From HRBIN35 sp036741875 (GTDB taxonomy: Bacteria > Patescibacteriota > Minisyncoccia > UBA6257 > HR35), in the NCBI GenBank assembly GCA_036741875.1, contig DAINRM010000013.1:1-8091 (forward strand): a DNA stretch of 8,091 nucleotides, read 5' to 3'. The position numbers were made by a program, and so were the translations under genes. The notes beneath the pieces are model-generated. The model worked only from the letters and a program-made list of their open reading frames with translations, did no database searches and had not been told where the DNA came from. Each line of letters opens with the position of its first letter. Position 1 is the stretch's first letter. This document shows positions 1-4,807 of this stretch, in pieces.

Positions 1-47
1 AGAAAATTTTGTTTAATGAAAGATGCTAATTTTTTTATTTTTTGATT

Positions 48-53
48 TATAAT
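48..53 (+). promoter_or_regulatory. -10 box of the arsR-merA-membrane protein unit
   Basis: A perfect TATAAT ends seven bases before the ATG at 61. A transcript starting the usual 6-8 bases after a -10 box would begin at or next to the start codon, giving a leaderless mRNA. I see no good -35 hexamer at the expected distance and no Shine-Dalgarno sequence. The same arrangement recurs at other promoters here, which supports the call. Confidence 0.6.
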
Positions 54-60
54 TTGAATA

Positions 61-363
61 ATGGTTCAAGTAAGAAAGATAAAAAAAGAATTAAAGAATG
101 AAAAATTGATTAAAGAGTATGCGGAAAGATTTGGACTTTTGGGAGATTTAACAAAGATGAAAATTTGCTATCTTTTGTGTTATTATCCAGAGCTTTCTGT
201 TAGTGAGATTGCTGAAATTTTAAAAATGCCAATTTCTCGTGTTTCCCATGCTTTAAGAAAATTAAAAGAAAAAGGCGTTGTTACTTCTTTCAAAAATTGG
301 CGTTTTAACTTTTACAAATTAAAGGATGAAAAATTGTCGAAATTAATTAAAAGTTATCTATGA
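61..363 (+). CDS. ArsR-family winged-helix transcriptional regulator
   Basis: A 100-residue protein of the usual ArsR/SmtB size, probably a dimeric repressor controlling its own operon and responding to metal or another thiol-reactive signal. Residues about 25-88 form the winged helix: a GLLGDLTKMKI helix, a recognition-helix region (SVSEIAEILKMPISRVSHALRKLKEKGVV) and a wing ending in FYKL. In classical ArsR the motif ELCVCDL supplies the metal-binding cysteines. Here residues 44-50 read ELSVSEI, so both are serine, and the only cysteines are C36 and C40 in the preceding helix. The gene overlaps the merA relic by the four bases ATGA, so the two were translationally coupled. The start at 61 is chosen because a TATAAT box lies just upstream. 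Repression of the downstream mercury-type genes is inferred from position; the real ligand is unknown. Confidence 0.85.
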   Translation: MVQVRKIKKELKNEKLIKEYAERFGLLGDLTKMKICYLLCYYPELSVSEIAEILKMPISRVSHALRKLKEKGVVTSFKNWRFNFYKLKDEKLSKLIKSYL

Positions 364-1133
364 AATATGATTTAATTATCCTTGGCGGAGGTTCTGGAGG
401 TTTTGCCAGTGCTATTCAGGCTAATGAACTTGGTTTGAAAACATTGATGATTAATTCCAGGCTCCCCATTGGAAGAACATGTGTTAATGTTGGTTGTGTG
501 CCTTCAAAAGCCCTAATTCATTTTGCTAAAATAAAAAATTTTGATTTTGCTACTGCCATTGAAAATGAGCTTAATTTAGTTAATGTACCACCAATTGAAG
601 GAATAAAAGAAGTTGGCTATTTAACTCATATTTCAGCCTTAGAAAATAAAAATTTGCCACAAAGTCTTGCTATTATTGGTGCTGATCCTATGGGTTTAGA
701 ATTTTCTCAAATTTACTCTCGTTTTGGCTCAAAAGTAATTATTTTGTAAAAAGGAAACTCAATTTTTCCTCCAGGAGAAAAAGAACTGACTCAAAGATTA
801 AAAGAAGTTTTACAAAAAGAAGGAATTGAAATTAGATTAAATGTTAATGTAAAATCAGTAAGGAAAGAGGGAGATAAAAAGATTGTTAAATTTTTAGTTG
901 AGGGCAGGGAAGAAGAAATTTCTGTTGATGAAATTTTACTTGCTGCTGGAAAAACACTAAATACAGATGATCTTAGTGAAATTATAAGTCAAGCCATCTG
1001 GCTAATTAAAAATAAAAATACTATTGATGATTTAATAAACTCAACACCAGTTTTCCCAACTTTATCTGAAGCTTTGAAAATTTGTGTCTTAAGTTTTTAT
1101 AAAGACATCTCGAAAATTAGTTGCTGCATTTAA
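360..1133 (+). pseudogene. merA: Mercuric reductase relic, two internal deletions and one in-frame stop
   Basis: An intact relative would be a flavoprotein disulfide reductase reducing Hg(II) to Hg(0) with NADPH. The N terminus has the FAD motif GGGSGG and the redox motif CVNVGCVPSK. The frame then jumps to PPIEGIKEVGYLT, losing roughly 80 residues around the usual ATG motif. A TAA at 747-749 sits where relatives have a codon such as CAA (reading VIIL-stop-KGNS). The same frame continues through KELTQRLKEVLQKEGIEI and EILLAAGKTLNTDD, then jumps about 120 residues to EIISQAIWLIKNKNTIDDLI and ends in the MerA-typical SCC pair (KISCCI). Only 257 codons remain of about 460. The first Gly of GGTC is Arg, and the second nucleotide-binding glycine motif is degraded (GADPMG). 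Both deletions are in frame. The 129-residue fragment before the stop is most unlikely to be an active enzyme. Deletion sizes are estimated from my knowledge of the family. Confidence 0.85.
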
Positions 1134-1134
1134 A

Positions 1135-1638
1135 ATGGTAATGATTGAGGCATTAAAAATAATTTTTTTAAAAGATTCAAAAATTAATTTCTTTTATCTT
1201 TTACTTTTTTTAAATTTTACTCTTACTTTTGTTTTCTTTTTCATTGAACTTCAAATTTTTCTTACTCCTAAACCAGATAACATTTCTCTATATTTTAAAA
1301 TTTGGCAAACAAGGGATTGGTTAATTGTCAGTTTCCTTTCAATTTTAATTTCTTTAAATTTAATTTTTTTCATTTATTCAATCAAGATAAAATCTCCAGA
1401 AGTAAAATCGGCTCCAACAGGAATTTTAGGAGCTTTATCAGGAATTTTTTCAGCCATTTTAGCCACTGCCTGGTGCTCTTCTTGTTTAGTAGTTCTATTT
1501 TCTCTTTTAGGTATTAGCTTTTCTACAGGAATTTTATTTTTAAAATATAAATTTTTAATTTTTGCTGTTTCATCTATTTTGCTTTTAAGTTCTCTTTATT
1601 TTCAATCAAAAAAGATAACAGAAAAATGTAAATGTTGA
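1135..1638 (+). CDS. Four-helix membrane protein with CxxC and CKC pairs, candidate mercury transporter
   Basis: A 167-residue integral membrane protein with hydrophobic segments near residues 19-42, 62-82, 96-127 and 137-156. The third segment is rich in Gly and Ala and contains WCSSC (C114, C117). The protein ends in EKCKC (C165, C167). Mercury importers of the MerT group use one cysteine pair in a membrane helix and another on the cytoplasmic side to hand Hg(II) to MerA. The layout here is analogous, although I cannot show sequence homology to MerT. The gene starts one base after the merA frame stops and completes a regulator-reductase-transporter order. With merA broken, importing mercury would be harmful, so the protein may now serve another substrate or be a recent leftover. 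A general thiol or metal transporter remains possible. The ATG at 1135 is followed by another ATG two codons later, and neither has a Shine-Dalgarno site. Confidence 0.6.
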   Translation: MVMIEALKIIFLKDSKINFFYLLLFLNFTLTFVFFFIELQIFLTPKPDNISLYFKIWQTRDWLIVSFLSILISLNLIFFIYSIKIKSPEVKSAPTGILGALSGIFSAILATAWCSSCLVVLFSLLGISFSTGILFLKYKFLIFAVSSILLLSSLYFQSKKITEKCKC

Positions 1639-1738
1639 AATTTTTGCTATAATTTAACTAATGAAGCTTGGATTTTTTGAAGCAGAAGGTTGGGAAAAAG
1701 AAATTTTAGAAAGAGAACTACCTGATTTAGAAATTTAT
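1638..1738 (+). repeat. 101-bp direct repeat, upstream copy (promoter plus 5' end of the dehydrogenase gene)
   Basis: These 101 bases are identical to 3009-3109. They comprise the extended -10 promoter, the ATG (here 1661) and the first 26 codons of the 2-hydroxyacid dehydrogenase. After 1738 the copies diverge, with only a few further matches to about 1742. The duplicated start opens a 30-codon frame that ends at TAA 1751-1753 after the short new tail INNR. The repeats bracket cdaA, with an offset of 1371 bp. Confidence 0.95.
1645..1653 (+). promoter_or_regulatory. Duplicated extended -10 promoter
   Basis: TGCTATAAT (extended -10, TGn-TATAAT) ends seven bases before the ATG at 1661, identical to the box in front of the full-length dehydrogenase. 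If active it would transcribe the truncated 30-codon frame and could run on into cdaA. Confidence 0.55.
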
Positions 1739-1753
1739 ATTAACAATAGATAA
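1661..1753 (+). pseudogene. Truncated 5' fragment of the 2-hydroxyacid dehydrogenase gene
   Basis: A 30-codon open frame. Its first 26 codons match the dehydrogenase at 3032 exactly at the DNA level, then it reads INNR and stops. It lacks the nucleotide-binding and catalytic parts, so it cannot be an enzyme. It carries a promoter and could be translated as a short peptide. The simplest reading is debris from the event that placed cdaA between two copies of this sequence. Lack of any mutation suggests the event is recent, or that the copies are kept alike by recombination. Confidence 0.8.
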
Positions 1754-1765
1754 AAAAATTTAATG

Positions 1766-1793
1766 TTGATTTTTTAAATAAATCTTTTATAAT
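1766..1793 (+). promoter_or_regulatory. cdaA promoter (-35 TTGATT, -10 TATAAT)
   Basis: TTGATT at 1766-1771 and TATAAT at 1788-1793 are separated by 16 bases, and the ATG at 1802 follows eight bases after the -10 box. This is the best sigma70-like promoter in the window, and it again predicts a transcript beginning almost at the start codon. No Shine-Dalgarno sequence lies between. Confidence 0.65.
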
Positions 1794-1801
1794 ATTAGAA
1801 A

Positions 1802-3010
1802 ATGATTTTTGATTTGACTCCAAAAGATATTTTAGATATTTTTATAGTCTCATTATTTTTCTTTTCAATATTAAATTTCGTTTTGAAAAAAAAGCATACT
1901 CTCTTGATTGTCTTAGGAATTCTTTTTTGGTTTTTTGTTTTTTTTCTTTCTCTTCAGCTTGATTTATCTTTAACTAATTTTATCTTTAGGTGGTTTATAA
2001 GTTTAGGTTTGCTTCTTGTGCTTATTATTATATTTAATCAAGAAATTAGAGATCTTTTTTATTATTTTGGTAATTTTGGTTTTAACTTTATTAGATATTT
2101 CAATAAGATAGATAAAAATATTACTGAAACAATTATAGAAACAATAGTTGAAGCAATTAAAGAAATGTCAGAAAAAAGAATTGGAGCAATTATAGTTATT
2201 GAAGGCAAAAGTCATATTGACGAATTTATTTCCAGCGGTTATCTTTTAGATGGATTTATAAGCAAACCTTTAATTTTAAGCATTTTTGATCCTAATTCAC
2301 CTGGACATGATGGTGCTATGATTATTAGGAATAATAAAATTTATAAATTTTCTGTTCATCTTCCCTTGAGCAAAAATGTTGAAAAGATTAAAGAAAAAAA
2401 TTTAAGACATCGAGCTGGCTTAGGAATTACAGAAGTTTCTGATGCTATGGCAATAATAGTTTCAGAGGAAACAGGAGATATTAGTTTAGCAAGAGAGGGT
2501 AAAATTGAAAAAATAAAAGAGATTTTTGAATTAAAAGAAAAATTTTTAAAATTGCACATTTCTGAAACTGATAAAAAGAAAAATCATCTTTTCATTTTTC
2601 AAATTCTATCAGTTAAAAATTTTTTACTCTTTTTGGTTGCATTAGTTGCTTCTTTAAGTTTGTTTCTTGTAATTAATAATAACCGTTCTCTTATCCAAAA
2701 AGCCTTTATTGTACCGGTTGAATTTACTAATATACCACAAAATTTAGTCATTAAAGAATTCAAACCCACTGAATTAACAATAACATTAAAAGGATCAAAA
2801 TCTGCTTTTGATGTTTTTAATCTAAATGACCTTAAAGTAATTGTTGATTTAAAAAATTATTCAAAATATTCTGTTTCTAAATGGAATTCTGTTTTAATAC
2901 AAGATGAAGATGTTTTGATTAAAATACCTAAGAATTTATTTTTAATTAATGTTTCTCCTTCAAATATTAGGTTTTATTTAGAAAAAATTGAAGAATCACA
3001 AACACAATAA
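1802..3010 (+). CDS. cdaA: Diadenylate cyclase CdaA fused to a YbbR (CdaR-like) domain
   Basis: This membrane enzyme should condense two ATP into cyclic di-AMP, a second messenger that controls potassium and osmotic balance and cell-wall homeostasis in many bacteria. Three N-terminal membrane helices (about 12-28, 33-52, 62-78) are followed by the DAC domain (about 108-235). That domain has the DGA motif at 170-172 (GHDGAMII), RHR at 202-204, and the family signature GITEVSDAMAIIVSEETG. The residue before RHR is Leu where DisA and CdaA usually have Thr. A fourth hydrophobic helix (about 272-291) then leads into a YbbR-like domain (about 300-395: VPVEFTNIP, LTITLKGSKSAF, LKVIVDLKNYS). In Firmicutes YbbR/CdaR is a separate protein encoded next to cdaA that regulates the cyclase. 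Here both are one 402-residue polypeptide, against roughly 270 for ordinary CdaA. The YbbR part should lie outside the membrane. The gene has its own promoter and lies between 101-bp direct repeats. The cyclase call is firm; the YbbR call rests on fold-like sequence patterns. Confidence 0.9.
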   Translation: MIFDLTPKDILDIFIVSLFFFSILNFVLKKKHTLLIVLGILFWFFVFFLSLQLDLSLTNFIFRWFISLGLLLVLIIIFNQEIRDLFYYFGNFGFNFIRYFNKIDKNITETIIETIVEAIKEMSEKRIGAIIVIEGKSHIDEFISSGYLLDGFISKPLILSIFDPNSPGHDGAMIIRNNKIYKFSVHLPLSKNVEKIKEKNLRHRAGLGITEVSDAMAIIVSEETGDISLAREGKIEKIKEIFELKEKFLKLHISETDKKKNHLFIFQILSVKNFLLFLVALVASLSLFLVINNNRSLIQKAFIVPVEFTNIPQNLVIKEFKPTELTITLKGSKSAFDVFNLNDLKVIVDLKNYSKYSVSKWNSVLIQDEDVLIKIPKNLFLINVSPSNIRFYLEKIEESQTQ

Positions 3011-3109
3011 ATTTTTGCTATAATTTAACTAATGAAGCTTGGATTTTTTGAAGCAGAAGGTTGGGAAAAAGAAATTTTAGAAAGAGAACTACCTGATTTA
3101 GAAATTTAT
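3009..3109 (+). repeat. 101-bp direct repeat, downstream copy
   Basis: This is the second member of the perfect repeat. It begins with the last two bases of the cdaA stop codon and runs into codon 26 of the intact dehydrogenase. Because it is embedded in the functional gene, this is the parental copy and 1638-1738 is the duplicate. Confidence 0.95.
3016..3024 (+). promoter_or_regulatory. Extended -10 promoter of the dehydrogenase gene
   Basis: TGCTATAAT lies in the 21-bp gap between cdaA and the dehydrogenase gene and ends seven bases before the ATG at 3032. The TG one base upstream of TATAAT can replace a -35 element, and none is obvious. The mRNA is predicted to start at or next to the ATG. 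Confidence 0.65.
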
Positions 3110-4036
3110 TTTACAAGCGAAAGACTTACAAAAGAAAATGTTAAAGATTTCCAAGATTTAGATATTTTATCTATTTTTATTTCTTCAGAAATTGATAAAG
3201 AAATTATTGATAATTTACCTAATCTAAAATTAATTACTACTCGTTCTACTGGTTATGATCATATAGATTGTGAATATTGTAAAAATAAAAGAATTTTAGT
3301 TTGTAACGTACCTGAATATGGAACTAAAACTGTGGCTGAATGGACAATCGGTCTTATGCTTAATTTAATGAGAAAAATATATTATGCTATTGATCAAATT
3401 AAAGAAGCTGAAAGTTTTGATTTAAAAAATTTAAGAGGAGAAGAACTTTATGGAAAAAAATTAGGGGTTATTGGTACTGGAAAAATCGGAAAAGAAGTTA
3501 TAAAACTTGCCAAAGCTTTTGGAATGAATATCTTAGCTTATGATGCTTTTCCTGATGAAAATTTTGCTAAAGAGCAGGGAATAGTTTATACCTCTTTAGA
3601 AGAACTTTTAAAAAATTCAGATGTCATAACTATTCATGTCAATTTGAATCCTTCAACCTATCACTTAATTAATAAAGAAAATATAAAACTGATAAAACCT
3701 GGAGCTTATTTAATTAATACTGCTCGTGGAGGAATTATTGAAACCGAGGCCCTAATTTATGCTATTAAAGAAGGAATATTAAAAGGAGCAGCCTTAGATG
3801 TTTTAGAAGAAGAAACAGAAATTAAAGAAGAACTGGAGCTTTTAGTTAAACAACAAATTAAAGAAAATGAAATAAAAACTTTATGGCAAAACCATATCTT
3901 AATGAAAATGCCAAATGTTTTAATTACTCCTCACAATGCCTTTAACTCCAAAGAAGCAGTTGAAAGAATCTTAATGACAACAATTGAGAATATAAAAAAT
4001 TTTCTAAAAGGCTCCCCGTCTAATTTAATAAAATAA
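3032..4036 (+). CDS. D-isomer-specific 2-hydroxyacid dehydrogenase (D-lactate dehydrogenase type)
   Basis: A 334-residue cytoplasmic NAD-dependent dehydrogenase, the normal length for the family. It probably interconverts a 2-keto acid such as pyruvate with the D-2-hydroxy acid, reoxidising NADH in a fermentative cell. The substrate-binding half has TTRSTGYDHID (69-79). The Rossmann motif GTGKIG is at 148-153, with the NAD-ribose acidic residue at the end of ILAYD. The catalytic triad is visible: R232 in NTARGG, E259 after the conserved ALDVL, and H301 in TPHNAF. The DVLEEE segment and the insert after it resemble D-lactate dehydrogenases more than glycerate or phosphoglycerate dehydrogenases, but the exact substrate cannot be read from sequence. 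The gene follows cdaA by 21 bp with its own promoter. Its 5' end is duplicated upstream of cdaA. I see no functional link to cdaA. Confidence 0.9.
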   Translation: MKLGFFEAEGWEKEILERELPDLEIYFTSERLTKENVKDFQDLDILSIFISSEIDKEIIDNLPNLKLITTRSTGYDHIDCEYCKNKRILVCNVPEYGTKTVAEWTIGLMLNLMRKIYYAIDQIKEAESFDLKNLRGEELYGKKLGVIGTGKIGKEVIKLAKAFGMNILAYDAFPDENFAKEQGIVYTSLEELLKNSDVITIHVNLNPSTYHLINKENIKLIKPGAYLINTARGGIIETEALIYAIKEGILKGAALDVLEEETEIKEELELLVKQQIKENEIKTLWQNHILMKMPNVLITPHNAFNSKEAVERILMTTIENIKNFLKGSPSNLIK

Positions 4037-4085
4037 ATCAAATTTTCAGATTAACAAAAATCAATCCTTTTTTCAGATACTAAAC

Positions 4086-4113
4086 ATTCTAACATTCTAT
4101 AGAATGTTAGAAT
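4086..4113. repeat. 28-bp perfect inverted repeat
   Basis: The half-site ATTCTAACATTCTA is followed directly by its exact reverse complement with no spacer. Each half also contains ATTCTA twice. It lies about 50 bp after the dehydrogenase stop. As RNA it would fold into a stem of about 12 bp with a four-base loop, followed by ATTGTTTTG, so a weak terminator is possible. As DNA it could be a dimeric protein-binding site. Function is undecided. Confidence 0.75.
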
Positions 4114-4135
4114 ATTGTTTTGTATTAAAATAATG

Positions 4136-4153
4136 AAAAAATAATTATTTTTT
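4136..4153. repeat. 18-bp A/T-only palindrome
   Basis: AAAAAATAA is followed by its exact complement TTATTTTTT. Composition alone makes such palindromes likely in this genome. A stem of only A-T pairs ending in a T-run could assist transcription termination on either strand, in combination with the larger palindrome 22 bp upstream. Confidence 0.35.
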
Positions 4154-4292
4154 ATGAAAATTCTCTTTCTGGAAAGATATTAATCTTGTTAGCTAAGTTA
4201 TAAAATAAATTTCATTCATCTCTTTTAAAACATCAAGGCTAGTTTTTGAGTCTTTTAAAGTAGGGAAATAATTTTTTGATTTAAGCTACTAA

Positions 4293-4412
4293 AGAAATAA
4301 TGTGATTAGTTTTTCGCAAAATATTTCGGTTTATGGCCCATCGTTATTTTTGACTATTGGCCAGCAAAAAGCATCTGACCTAGATCCTATTGTTGCCCTA
4401 AGATATGAATGA
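4293..4412 (+). pseudogene. C-terminal remnant of a MacB/FtsX-type ABC transporter permease
   Basis: The frame ending at TGA 4410-4412 reads KASDLDPIVALRYE and stops, matching the typical C-terminal tail of MacB/FtsX-like permeases (KA-x-x-LDPIEALRYE). Just upstream, the preceding part of that tail appears in another frame (IFDYWPAK, 4346-4369, resembling the family's FGxxPA-x-KA). This implies a frameshift near 4364-4370. No membrane helices or other domains remain, so this is the tail of an exporter-type permease that has otherwise been deleted. The left edge is arbitrary, set at the first codon after an in-frame stop. Confidence 0.55.
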
Positions 4413-4443
4413 AAATGATAGTAAAATTTGATTAAAGTGATTT

Positions 4444-4462
4444 TATAATAAAATTTTATAAT
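4444..4462 (+). promoter_or_regulatory. Twin -10 boxes of the restriction-modification operon
   Basis: Two perfect TATAAT boxes (4444-4449 and 4457-4462) arise from a tandem duplication of the 13-bp unit TTTTATAATAAAA/G (4441-4453, 4454-4466). The second ends 11 bases before the ATG at 4474, giving a very short leader of about 4-5 bases. The first would give a leader of about 17. A TTGATT at 4428-4433 is not well spaced for either box. No Shine-Dalgarno sequence precedes the ATG. Confidence 0.55.
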
Positions 4463-4473
4463 AAAGTAAACTT

Positions 4474-4803
4474 ATGAAGGAAGGAAAATACAAAATAAAA
4501 GATTTACCTGAAGACCAGCGACCGAGAGAAAAGTTATTAAAATATGGCGCCGAAAAGCTTAGCGATGTTGAACTTTTAGCTATTCTTTTACGAACAGGAA
4601 TAAAAGGAAACTCTGTTCTTGAAATAGCAAAGGAAATTTTGGAAAAATCTGGTGGCTCATTTAAAGGATTGGCAGGAAAAGATATTGAAGAAATTATGAA
4701 AATTTCAGGCATCAAAAAAGATAAAGTAGCCACATTGGCTGCTGCTTTAGAAATTGCCCACCGAATTTCTAAGCAGATATTAAAAGAGAAGGGAATTATT
4801 TAA
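4474..4803 (+). CDS. RadC N-terminal-domain-only protein (UPF0758 N-terminal half)
   Basis: A 109-residue protein matching only the first half of RadC. IKDLPEDQRPREKLLKYGAEKLSD (8-31) is the family opening, followed by ELLAILLRTGIKGNSV (33-48) and a helix-hairpin-helix-like region (about 63-96, with ISGIKKDKVATLAAALEIA). Full RadC is about 220 residues and ends in a JAB/MPN+ metalloprotease-like domain with an HxH motif. That domain is absent, and the following DNA belongs to another gene, so this is not a sequencing frameshift. Helix-hairpin-helix parts usually bind DNA without sequence preference. It is the first gene of the restriction operon, four bases from the next gene. That position suggests an accessory DNA-binding role there, which is inference. 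RadC itself has no settled function despite its repair name, so a decaying but still translated half-gene is also possible. Confidence 0.8.
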   Translation: MKEGKYKIKDLPEDQRPREKLLKYGAEKLSDVELLAILLRTGIKGNSVLEIAKEILEKSGGSFKGLAGKDIEEIMKISGIKKDKVATLAAALEIAHRISKQILKEKGII

Positions 4804-4807
4804 AAAT

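Larger units (their letters stand above)
4037..4473. other. Gene-poor gap with palindromes and gene debris
   Basis: This 437-bp stretch contains no intact gene. It holds a 28-bp perfect palindrome (4086-4113), an 18-bp A/T palindrome (4136-4153), the remnant of an ABC-transporter permease (about 4293-4412), and the promoter of the restriction operon. A minus-strand frame of about 30 codons (near 4196-4285, reading SLDVLKEMNEIYFIT) loosely resembles Phd/YefM antitoxins, but it has no start codon and is too short to name. Confidence 0.75.

Noticed and set aside
361..363. Possible TGA-to-glycine code as in some candidate-phylum bacteria
   Set aside because: TGA ends the regulator, the first membrane protein and the small anchored protein exactly where family lengths and the next gene start predict a stop.
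747..749. TAA in merA as a recoded or read-through codon
   Set aside because: TAA ends many genes here in the normal way, and the merA relic also carries large deletions and altered key glycines, so plain gene decay explains it better.
1302..1517. Plus-strand frame of 71 codons in another phase
   Set aside because: It lies inside the membrane protein gene and has a low-complexity Phe/Asn/Ser translation without any family pattern.
4196..4285. Minus-strand peptide (SLDVLKEMNEIYFIT) resembling a Phd/YefM antitoxin
   Set aside because: It is only about 30 codons with no start codon and stops at both ends. The resemblance is too short to separate from chance, although it could be gene debris.
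4474..4803. RadC truncation caused by a frameshift, with the JAB domain continuing in another frame
   Set aside because: The DNA after 4803 encodes the unrelated nuclease-like protein from its first codon onward, and I see no HxH-type JAB motif in other frames nearby.
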